Part shown: positions 5,851 through 11,532 of the stretch, piece after piece
Layout of the letters: every line of letters starts with the position of its first letter
Numbering within the stretch: the first letter of the stretch is position 1
Source of the DNA: Actinomycetes bacterium
GTDB lineage: Bacteria; Actinomycetota; Actinomycetes; Actinomycetales; Cellulomonadaceae
Length of the DNA stretch: 11,532 bases
Reading direction: 5' to 3'
Assembly (NCBI GenBank): GCA_023389545.1
Contig: JAEWEI010000190.1
Span: 1 to 11,532, forward strand
The notes under the pieces: generated by a model
Told to the model about the DNA's origin: nothing
Database searches by the model: none
Seen by the model: only the letters and a program-made list of their open reading frames with translations
Translations under genes and position numbers: made by a program

Positions 5851-7416
5851 GTGAGAATGCGTCGAACCGCCGCCGGACTCGTCATCGCCGGGGCACTGAC
5901 CGTGGGCGCCGGGGTGGCGTCGCCGGTGGCGGCCCACCCCCCCCCCACGAACCCCCACACCTCGACCGCGGCGGCCTTCGCCAAAAAGGTCACCGCCAAG
6001 AACGTCATGCGCCACCTCGGGCAGTTCCAGAAGATCGCCGACCAGAACGGCGGGAACCGCGCCGCGGCGACACCCGGCTACGAGGCGAGCGCCCGCTACG
6101 TCGAGAAGACCCTGAAGAAGGCCGGGTACACCACCGAGCGCGACTACTTCACGTTCGACCGAGAGATCCTCGACGCCCAGACCCTCACCCTGGCCCCCGC
6201 CGCGGGCGACCCGGTCAGCTACGTGGTCGACCAGATGGCGTACTCCGCGAGCACACCCGAGGGCGGCGTCACCGCGGACGTGGCCAGCCCCACCGACACG
6301 CTCGGCTGCACCCCCGAGAGCTGGGCGGGCGTTGACGTGGCGGGGAAGATCGCGCTGATCAGCCGGGGCAGTTGCTCGTTCGCGATCAAGGGCGCCACCG
6401 CGGAGGCGGCGGGCGCCGCGGCCGCCGTGATCTACAACAACACTGACGGGCTCCTCAATGGCACCCTCGGCGAGGGCAACGGCATCGGCATCGCCGTCGC
6501 GGGCATCTCACTCGCCGACGGCCAGGCGCTCGTCGCCGCAGCCGCCGCCGGCCCGCTCGCCCTCACCCTGGACGTGCGCTCGCACACCGAGACGACCGAG
6601 AGCTTCAACGTGATCGCCGAGACGAAGAAGGGCCGCGACGACAACGTCGTGATGCTCGGCGCCCACCTGGACGGCGTGGAGGACGGTCCCGGCATCAACG
6701 ACAACGGCTCCGGCTCCGCCGCGCTGCTCGAGGTCGCCGTGCAGCTCGCCGACGCCAAGAAGCTCAACAACACGGTCCGCTTCGCCTGGTGGGGCGCCGA
6801 GGAGCTCGGCCTGATCGGCTCCACCCGGTACGTCGCGGACCTCGCCGTCCAGGCGGGCGAGCTCGACCGCATCGCCACCTACCTGAACTTCGACATGGTG
6901 GGCTCGCCGAACTACATCATCGGCGTGTACGACGCGGACGAGTCGACGTACGAGGCGCCGGTGGCGGTGCCCGAGGGATCCGCGGCCACCGAGGACGTCC
7001 TCACCGGCTACTTCGACAGCATCGGCCAGGCGTGGGTGGACACCGAGTTCTCGGGCCGCTCCGACTACCAGGCGTTCATCCTCAACGGCATCCCCGCGTC
7101 CGGCCTGTTCACCGGGGCGGACGACGTCAAGACAGAGGAGGAGGTGGCCCTGTTCGGCGGCACGGCGGGGATCACCCACGACCCGAACTACCACTCGCCC
7201 GGTGACGACCTGAGCAACATCAACGTCGAGGCGCTGGGCATCATGAGCAAGGCGATCGCGTTCGCGGCGTACTCGCTCGCGCAGGACACGTCGGCCATCA
7301 ACGGGGTCTCCGGCCCCGGGGACCAGCCGGTCAAGCCGAAGCCCGGCAAGCCCGGCAAGCCGTGGAAGCCCGGCAAGGGCCACGGCGCGCCGGGGCACTG
7401 GGACAAGGCGGCCTGA
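5851..7416 (+). CDS. Secreted M28-family zinc aminopeptidase with PA domain
   Basis: 521-residue precursor of a secreted di-zinc aminopeptidase (MEROPS M28, similar in layout to Streptomyces griseus aminopeptidase but with a PA insert). The signal peptide has a basic start (MRMRR), a hydrophobic core and a likely cleavage after VAA at 28. A protease-associated (PA) domain spans about 140-230; C153 and C175 may form a disulfide. The catalytic domain shows the whole M28 set: GAHLDG (H272), GINDNGSGSAALLE (D284), WWGAEELGLIGS (E317 catalytic base, E318 ligand), NFDMVGS (D348) and YHSPGDD (H448). The last 35 residues are Pro/Gly/Lys-rich (KPGKPGKPWKPGK) and could hold the enzyme at the cell wall. 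GTG at 5851 is chosen because AGGAGG (5837-5842) is 8 nt away; an ATG at 5857 is also in frame. A run of ten C at 5937-5946 encodes prolines directly after the signal peptide. Confidence 0.93.
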   Translation: MRMRRTAAGLVIAGALTVGAGVASPVAAHPPPTNPHTSTAAAFAKKVTAKNVMRHLGQFQKIADQNGGNRAAATPGYEASARYVEKTLKKAGYTTERDYFTFDREILDAQTLTLAPAAGDPVSYVVDQMAYSASTPEGGVTADVASPTDTLGCTPESWAGVDVAGKIALISRGSCSFAIKGATAEAAGAAAAVIYNNTDGLLNGTLGEGNGIGIAVAGISLADGQALVAAAAAGPLALTLDVRSHTETTESFNVIAETKKGRDDNVVMLGAHLDGVEDGPGINDNGSGSAALLEVAVQLADAKKLNNTVRFAWWGAEELGLIGSTRYVADLAVQAGELDRIATYLNFDMVGSPNYIIGVYDADESTYEAPVAVPEGSAATEDVLTGYFDSIGQAWVDTEFSGRSDYQAFILNGIPASGLFTGADDVKTEEEVALFGGTAGITHDPNYHSPGDDLSNINVEALGIMSKAIAFAAYSLAQDTSAINGVSGPGDQPVKPKPGKPGKPWKPGKGHGAPGHWDKAA

Positions 7417-7435
7417 CGCGCTCACCCCCACGAAC

Positions 7436-7478
7436 ACGGGAGGGGCTGGTGGACATGTGGTCCGCCAGCCCCTCCCGT
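7436..7478. terminator. Bidirectional hairpin terminator, 19-bp stem
   Basis: The left arm 7436-7454 (ACGGGAGGGGCTGGTGGAC) pairs with 7460-7478 over 19 positions, all Watson-Crick except one G-U wobble on the plus-strand RNA, with a five-base loop ATGTG. It lies 19 nt after the peptidase stop and 13 nt beyond the end of the convergent CorC-family operon, so it probably ends both transcripts. Confidence 0.78.
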
Positions 7479-7491
7479 CATGTGCCGGCAG

Positions 7492-8520
7492 TCAGAGTCC
7501 GGCGACGGCCAACTCGGGCTGCGACGGCGGGAAGAGCCGGCCCAGCACGTCCGCGAGCGTGATCACGCCGGCGAACCCGTCGGGCCCCTCCACCACCGCA
7601 AGGTGCTGGCGGGTCTCCCGCATCGCCGCGAGCGCGCTCGACACCGGCGTCGCCACAGGAAGCACCAGCACCGGCCGCATGAGCTCCTCCACCGGGAGGC
7701 CCTCGCGCTCCGTCAGGGTGTCGCGCACGTGAACCACACCCACCAGGGCGCCCGCCTGGCCCACGAGCACCCGCAGGTGCCCCGAATCGAGACTCGCCCG
7801 GCGCACATCAGCGACAGTGGCGCCCGTGGGCACGGACGTCGGGCGGACGCCAGGACGCAGCAGGTCCGCCACGGTGAGCCGCTGCAGGTCCAGCGCCCCC
7901 GCGAGCTGCGCGGAGAACCCCGCGTCCAGCGCGCCGACGTTCACCGAGTGCTCCACCAGGTGCCGCAGGTCGTCCGGGTTCTGCCCCGCCGCCACCTGCC
8001 CGGCGGGCTCCACACCCACCTTGCGCAGGCACCAGTTGGCCATCCCGTTGAGCGCCTGCAGCAGTGGGCGGGTCAGCAGCATGAAGCCGCGCATCGGCAG
8101 GGCGAGCATCGTCGCCGACGCCTCCGGGTGGGCGATGGCCCAGGACTTCGGCGCCATCTCCCCCACCACCAGGTGCAGGAACGTCACGATGAGCAGCGCC
8201 AGCACGAAGCCGGCCACGTCGGCGAGGACCAAGGGGGCGCCCCACGCCTCGAACAGCGGCGTCAGCCAGTGGTGCACCGCTGGCTTGGTGATGGCGCCGA
8301 GCGCGAGCGTGCACGCCGTGATGCCGAGCTGCGACCCGGCCAGCAGCAAGGTCAGCTCCGAGGAGCTGCGCAACGCCGCGCGCGCCGACCTGCTCGTCGC
8401 CGCCGCGTCCTCCAGCCGGTGCCGCTTGGCGGCGAGCAAGGCGAACTCGATCGCCACGAAGAACGCGCTCAGCGCGATCAGGAGCACTGTGACAGCGATG
8501 ACTGCCCACGGGCCGCTCAT
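7492..8520 (-). CDS. CNNM/CorC-family membrane protein lacking the CorC_HlyC domain
   Basis: 342-residue protein with an N-terminal DUF21 (CNNM transmembrane) domain of about 165 residues, containing the conserved GEMAPKSWAIAHPE loop (120-133). A tandem CBS pair follows (about 218-272 and 279-333), and the protein ends at residue 342. Family members act in Mg2+/Co2+ or other cation (in one E. coli case polyamine) transport, with the CBS pair binding adenine nucleotides; the substrate here is not known. Full-length relatives carry a further C-terminal CorC_HlyC domain, which is absent. The second CBS also lacks the VDEYGG sequence present in its neighbour (VVEGPDGF here). The ATG overlaps the stop of the upstream paralogue by 4 nt (ATGA), so the two are almost certainly translated together and may form a heteromer. 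Similar tandem DUF21-CBS pairs occur in other actinobacteria, for example mycobacteria. Confidence 0.9.
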   Translation of the reverse strand: MSGPWAVIAVTVLLIALSAFFVAIEFALLAAKRHRLEDAAATSRSARAALRSSSELTLLLAGSQLGITACTLALGAITKPAVHHWLTPLFEAWGAPLVLADVAGFVLALLIVTFLHLVVGEMAPKSWAIAHPEASATMLALPMRGFMLLTRPLLQALNGMANWCLRKVGVEPAGQVAAGQNPDDLRHLVEHSVNVGALDAGFSAQLAGALDLQRLTVADLLRPGVRPTSVPTGATVADVRRASLDSGHLRVLVGQAGALVGVVHVRDTLTEREGLPVEELMRPVLVLPVATPVSSALAAMRETRQHLAVVEGPDGFAGVITLADVLGRLFPPSQPELAVAGL

Positions 8521-9911
8521 CGGTCCTCCTCCTCGGTGTCGGCGGTGGCGGCAGGCGCCTCGGCCTGTGCGAGGCCGGGGAACGTGACACGCACCCTGGC
8601 GGGCACGTGCCGCTCGACCTCCTCCACCTCCACCCGCATCACGACGGGCTCCGGCGCCTCGGCCAAGGCCAGATGGGCAGGATCGGGCGGGAGCTCGACA
8701 TCGACCACCGTGCCCACCTCGGGCAGGGCGCCGTGCACGGCGATCACCAGGCCCGAGATGGTCTCGTAGTCGCCGCGCGGCAGGTCGTGGCCGACGGCGC
8801 GCTCCACCTCGTCGACGTGCACGTCACCGGCCATCAACCAGATGCCGTCCTCGTCCTGCGGCGCGCCCAGCGGCATGTCCTCGTCATGCTCGTCGGTGAT
8901 CTCCCCGACGAGCTCCTCCGCGAGGTCCTCCAGGGTCAGCACTCCGGCGAAGCCGCCGTACTCGTCGACCACGCAGGCGAGCTGGTTGCCGGCGCCGGTG
9001 AGCGCCCGCAGCGCGTCCGGCAACGGCATCGACGTGGGGAGCATCACGGCCGGGCGCATGAACGACGCGGCGCCAGCGTCCCCGCCGTCGAGCGCGAGCA
9101 CATCCTGCAGGTGCACCACGCCGACCACCTGGTCGTCAGGGTCCAGGACGGGGTAGCGCGAGTGCCCGGTGCTCATCAGGGCGCGCACATGGCTGAGCGT
9201 GTCCTCGGTCCGCACGACGTCCACCCGCGAGCGCGGGATCATCGCGTGCTCCACATCCTGCTCCGGGAAGTCCAGGATCCGGTCCAGCAGCACCGACAAC
9301 TCGGCGGGCAGGTCACCGCTCTCGCGGGAGTCCGCGACGATGTGCTCGAGGTCCCGCACGGTGGCCGAGTGCTCCACGTCGTGCACCGGCTCGATGCGCA
9401 GCGCGCGCAACAGCAGGTTCGACGCCTGGTCGAAGATGCGGATGAGCCACCCGAACACCGCCAGGTACGCGGTGGTCGAGCGCGCCAGCCACAGCGCCAC
9501 CGGCTCCGGGCGCGCGATGGCCAGGTTCTTGGGGAACAACTCCCCCGCCACCATCTGCACGAACGTGGAGAGCAGCAGGGCCAGCACGGTGCCGATCGCG
9601 ATGCCCACACCGGTGGGCACGCCCACCCCGCCGAGGGCCTCGCCGAGCGACTCGCCGATCAGGGGCTCCGCGACATACCCGACCAGCAGGCCCGTCACGG
9701 TGATCCCGAGTTGCGCGCCCGAGAGCATGAACGACGTCCGGCGGGTCACCGCCAGCGCCCGCTGGGCCCCCGCGTCACCGGCCGCCGCGCGCGCGCCCAG
9801 CCGCGAGCGGTCCACCGCCATGTACGCGAACTCCTGGGCCACGAAGTACCCCGTGACCGCCGTGATCGCCAGCACCACCAGGATGCCGAGCAACAACGTC
9901 AGCACCCACAT
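8517..9911 (-). CDS. CNNM/CorC-family transporter (HlyC/CorC, full length)
   Basis: 464-residue membrane protein with the standard four-part layout: DUF21 transmembrane domain (about 1-190, with GELFPKNLAIARPE at 123-136), CBS 1 (about 222-275, including SRYPVLDPDDQVVGVVHLQD), CBS 2 (about 285-340, including VVDEYGGFAGVLTLEDLAEE), and a CorC_HlyC domain (about 352-445, with GDVHVDEVERAVG and ETISGLVIAVHGALPEVGTVV). The C-terminus ends in an acidic tail. The old 'hemolysin' label for this family is misleading; cation transport or homeostasis is the better-supported role. Three starts are possible: GTG 9917, GTG 9914 and ATG 9911. A G-run at 9926-9921 (minus strand, AAGGGGGG) lies 9 nt from the ATG but only 3 nt from the first GTG, so ATG is preferred. 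It is the first gene of a two-gene operon, coupled by an ATGA overlap to its shorter paralogue. Confidence 0.92.
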   Translation of the reverse strand: MWVLTLLLGILVVLAITAVTGYFVAQEFAYMAVDRSRLGARAAAGDAGAQRALAVTRRTSFMLSGAQLGITVTGLLVGYVAEPLIGESLGEALGGVGVPTGVGIAIGTVLALLLSTFVQMVAGELFPKNLAIARPEPVALWLARSTTAYLAVFGWLIRIFDQASNLLLRALRIEPVHDVEHSATVRDLEHIVADSRESGDLPAELSVLLDRILDFPEQDVEHAMIPRSRVDVVRTEDTLSHVRALMSTGHSRYPVLDPDDQVVGVVHLQDVLALDGGDAGAASFMRPAVMLPTSMPLPDALRALTGAGNQLACVVDEYGGFAGVLTLEDLAEELVGEITDEHDEDMPLGAPQDEDGIWLMAGDVHVDEVERAVGHDLPRGDYETISGLVIAVHGALPEVGTVVDVELPPDPAHLALAEAPEPVVMRVEVEEVERHVPARVRVTFPGLAQAEAPAATADTEEEDR

Positions 9912-10080
9912 CACCACCCGCCCCCCTTCGGCACTGCGCTCTCGCGCGGCTCATGGGGGCGCCTACTGTCGCTGTCCATCGGTCTCCAGGTAGGGGGCAG
10001 GCTGACGAGGACCCAACGATCGAGTGGAGGCGCCGGTTCCCGGCGGACTCCGTGGCGTCGCACACGCGTCGTGCGCACCG

Positions 10081-10140
10081 CGCCGTCGGACGGCGGCAGG
10101 CAAGGCGGCGCCCGGAAGCGCTGCGGGGCACAGGCGCCGC
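10081..10140 (+). repeat. Two inverted repeats upstream of the RDD gene
   Basis: CGCCGTC-G-GACGGCG (10081-10095) is a 7-bp inverted repeat about a single base. GCGGCGCC (10105-10112) and GGCGCCGC (10133-10140) form an 8-bp inverted repeat with a 20-nt spacer, ending 4 nt before the candidate -10/SD element. They lie in the 245-bp divergent gap (9912-10156), where I otherwise see only a TACTGT at 9963-9968 as a possible plus-strand -10. In DNA this GC-rich, short repeats also arise by chance. Confidence 0.35.
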
Positions 10141-10144
10141 AGGC

Positions 10145-10156
10145 CAGGATGTCCGG
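10145..10156 (+). promoter_or_regulatory. Start-proximal -10-like element or SD for the RDD gene
   Basis: CAGGAT at 10145-10150 is followed by 6 nt and the ATG at 10157, the same arrangement as at 3339-3351. It can be read as a leaderless -10 box or as an AGGA ribosome binding site 7 nt from the start. Confidence 0.4.
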
Positions 10157-11290
10157 ATGAGCGAGCCGGCGCCCGACACCACGCCAGCGCGGCCGTGGGA
10201 TCCGCCGACGGGCGACGACGCGATCGCGGGCCCCGTGCCATCCACTCCCGTGCCGCTCGCGAGTTGGCCGATCCGGGTGACCGCAGTGCTGCTCGATCAG
10301 GCCCTTGTCGCGGGCGTGGCGTTCCTCGCGTCCGGCAGCGTGGTGTACAAGGGCCCGACGCTGCACCCGGGGGTCGGGTACGTGAGCCAGGACCCGTCGG
10401 GAACGTCCGTCACGTCGGGCTGGGTCGTCGGGACGCTCGTGGTGATGGGGCTGCTGCAGGCCTACCTCGGGGCGACGCCGGGCAAGTGGATCATGGGCAT
10501 CGCCGTGGTGCGGACGTCGACCGGCCGGCCCGCCGGCGCGCTGCTCACCATCCTGCGCACGGTGGCGCACGTGCTCGACTCGATCCTGCTCATCGGGTAC
10601 CTGCGCCCCCTGGTCAACCGCGAGCGCCGCACCTTCGCTGACAGCATCGCGGGCACGTATGTGCTGGCCACGCGGCGCCCGCTGCCGTGGGTGTCGCCGC
10701 TGACGGACCAGCGGGGTGGGCGGATCGAGCCGCCGCCGTGGGAGGAGCCCGCCCAGCCCCGCTGGCGCCGTGGGGTGGGCGCGGCCGTCATGGCGGCAGG
10801 CGTGCTCGGCATCGCCTTCTCGTGCGCGCCGACGTCCGGGACGAGCGGCGGGCTCAGCCTCCAGTGCTGGGCGCCCTCAGACACCCCCGAAGGCGCCTCC
10901 GCCGGCCCCGTCCTCACGGAGGCGTGGGTCACCGCGCAGTCGTCGAACGAGTGGACTCGGCTCGGGGTGACCCGCGGGGACGACTCGCTCCCCCGGCTGG
11001 ACGTGACCTGGCAGCTCATGGGCGACTACCAGATGGACGACATCTCTTTTGCCGCGTCACAGGACACTTGGTGGGCCACGGTGCGCGGCCCGGACGGCGC
11101 CGTGCTCCGAACAGTCAGGGTGACGTCACAGCAGGCGGTCGACGGCCAGTCGGGCGCCACGTTCACTGGTGACACGGTGAAGGCCTCAGTGCCGTGGGAG
11201 GCAGTCGACGGGGCCGTCGCCGAGGCCTGGACCCTGGAGGCGGGCCAGATCCGGGGCGGGCAGACCGTCGCGAGCTGCGGCACGCCCTGA
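10157..11290 (+). CDS. RDD-family membrane protein with large extracytoplasmic tail
   Basis: 377-residue protein. After a proline-rich cytoplasmic N-terminus (1-36) comes an RDD domain (about 37-172). Its first helix, with R40 and D47, is IRVTAVLLDQALVAGVAFL. The second helix leads into the hallmark GATPGKWIMGIAVVRTSTGRP (105-124), and the block ends ERRTFADSIAGTYVL. A Pro-rich cytoplasmic linker precedes a fourth hydrophobic segment (about 206-222). The remaining 155 residues are hydrophilic and probably outside the membrane. C237 and C374 could form a disulfide there. I recognise no domain in this tail. RDD proteins have no single function; some have been proposed to be Na+/H+ antiporters, many are simply uncharacterised. 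The ATG at 10157 is the first start with a plausible signal, since the open frame upstream to 9953 is low-complexity and Arg-rich. The gene is divergent from the CorC-family operon. Confidence 0.85.
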   Translation: MSEPAPDTTPARPWDPPTGDDAIAGPVPSTPVPLASWPIRVTAVLLDQALVAGVAFLASGSVVYKGPTLHPGVGYVSQDPSGTSVTSGWVVGTLVVMGLLQAYLGATPGKWIMGIAVVRTSTGRPAGALLTILRTVAHVLDSILLIGYLRPLVNRERRTFADSIAGTYVLATRRPLPWVSPLTDQRGGRIEPPPWEEPAQPRWRRGVGAAVMAAGVLGIAFSCAPTSGTSGGLSLQCWAPSDTPEGASAGPVLTEAWVTAQSSNEWTRLGVTRGDDSLPRLDVTWQLMGDYQMDDISFAASQDTWWATVRGPDGAVLRTVRVTSQQAVDGQSGATFTGDTVKASVPWEAVDGAVAEAWTLEAGQIRGGQTVASCGTP

Positions 11291-11308
11291 ACGGGATCCG
11301 CAGCCGCA

Positions 11309-11323
11309 CCCCGGTCGGCGGGG
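11309..11323 (+). terminator. Weak hairpin after the RDD gene
   Basis: CCCCG (11309-11313), loop GTCGG, CGGGG (11319-11323), beginning 18 nt after the stop. The 5-bp stem has no U-tract, so this is only a possible terminator. Confidence 0.25.
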
Positions 11324-11376
11324 CACTGTCAACGTTCCCCCCGGTCAAAGGCTCGCGTGTCATGTATCGGATGAAT

Positions 11377-11386
11377 TTTGATCAAA
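11377..11386. repeat. AT-rich palindrome, possible operator
   Basis: TTTGATCAAA is a perfect 10-bp palindrome inside an AT-rich patch (about 11361-11390) that stands out from the surrounding GC-rich DNA. It lies directly upstream of the candidate -35 of the lipoprotein gene, a position suitable for a regulator. No known operator consensus is matched with confidence. Confidence 0.35.
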
Positions 11387-11389
11387 TCG

Positions 11390-11418
11390 TGGACTCCAGC
11401 CGAAGCCGTGGATAACCT
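11390..11418 (+). promoter_or_regulatory. Candidate leaderless promoter of the lipoprotein gene
   Basis: TGGACT (11390-11395, four of six matches to TTGACA) is separated by 17 bp from TAACCT (11413-11418), which fits TANNNT. The -10 ends 6 nt before the ATG at 11425, and no Shine-Dalgarno lies between, so a leaderless transcript is likely. This is the best-formed promoter in the window. Confidence 0.5.
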
Positions 11419-11424
11419 CCCCGG

Positions 11425-11532
11425 ATGCCGCGCCGATCAACGTTCACCGCTGCCCTGCTCGTCGCCCTCGCGCTCACGGCGTGCAGCGGCCCCGACCCCG
11501 AGGCTCCCCCCGTCGACACGTCCCCCGCGCCA
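11425..11532 (+). CDS. Lipoprotein, N-terminal fragment cut by window end
   Basis: Thirty-six codons are present and the frame is open to the last base. The N-terminus has a basic start (MPRRS), a hydrophobic core (ALLVALAL) and a lipobox LTAC with the lipidated cysteine at residue 20. A low-complexity Pro/Asp/Glu linker (SGPDPEAPPVDTSPAP) follows, as in many actinobacterial solute-binding or other surface lipoproteins. The mature domain lies outside the window, so its function cannot be stated. The ATG at 11425 is supported by the leaderless-type promoter directly upstream and by the correct length of the signal peptide. Confidence 0.8.
   Translation, partial: MPRRSTFTAALLVALALTACSGPDPEAPPVDTSPAP

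Noticed and set aside
5214..6008. N-terminal extension of the DoxX-like protein to 446 residues
   Set aside because: The extension crosses the GlsB-like gene, its terminator and the peptidase start in antisense and is low complexity; a strong AGGAGG marks the internal ATG at 5213 as the start.
8607..10160. 517-codon plus-strand open frame across the CorC-family gene
   Set aside because: It is antisense to a gene with full DUF21-CBS-CorC_HlyC features; its translation is His/Arg/Gln-rich with no motif.
1..11532. tRNA, rRNA, CRISPR array, insertion sequence, attachment site or defence island
   Set aside because: No regularly spaced repeats, no terminal inverted repeats with a transposase, no integrase and no RNA-gene-like conserved stretches were seen by eye. 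A tRNA or covariance-model scan was not possible here.

Overview
The window is about 11.5 kb of very GC-rich DNA with strong G/C bias at third codon positions, SD-led and apparently leaderless genes side by side, and long GC hairpins without U-tracts as terminators. This fits a high-GC actinobacterium. A Micrococcales member (Cellulomonas-like) is my best guess from general character only. I see no rRNA, tRNA, CRISPR array, insertion sequence, integrase or other mobility gene, and no abrupt change of codon usage inside the genes. It reads as ordinary chromosome rich in membrane and envelope proteins.

Left arm, plus strand (175-4651): a DUF2252 protein with kinase-like motifs is followed after 15 nt by a 14-helix-type MFS exporter (DHA2/EmrB-QacA class). 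A YdeI/OmpD-associated family protein and a LiaF-like envelope-stress membrane protein follow. The last two seem to have their own start-proximal, possibly leaderless promoters as well as read-through. Convergent to them is a minus-strand DoxX-like membrane protein with a histone-H1-like Lys/Ala tail (4668-5213).

Middle (5214-7416): a 201-bp divergent gap, then a small GlsB/YeaQ-type three-helix membrane protein ending in an exceptionally strong hairpin (perfect 18-bp arms). Next is a secreted M28 zinc aminopeptidase with an inserted PA domain and a Pro/Gly/Lys tail. Its reading frame contains a run of ten C just after the signal peptide. A 19-bp hairpin separates it from the convergent genes to its right.

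Right arm: two translationally coupled minus-strand paralogues of the CorC/CNNM (DUF21-CBS) family (9911-7492). The first has the full DUF21-CBS-CBS-CorC_HlyC layout; the second lacks the CorC_HlyC domain. Across a 245-bp divergent gap lies an RDD-domain membrane protein with a long extracytoplasmic C-terminal region, then a locally AT-rich intergenic stretch and the first 36 codons of a lipoprotein cut by the window end.

The genes share an envelope theme (export, cell-wall stress sensing, metal or cation transport, secreted peptidase, lipoprotein), but nothing shows that they form one pathway. I did not find a convincing undescribed system. The most interesting points are the permuted order of kinase-like motifs in the DUF2252 protein, the basic tail on the DoxX-like protein, the C10 tract in the peptidase gene and the set of leaderless-type starts.
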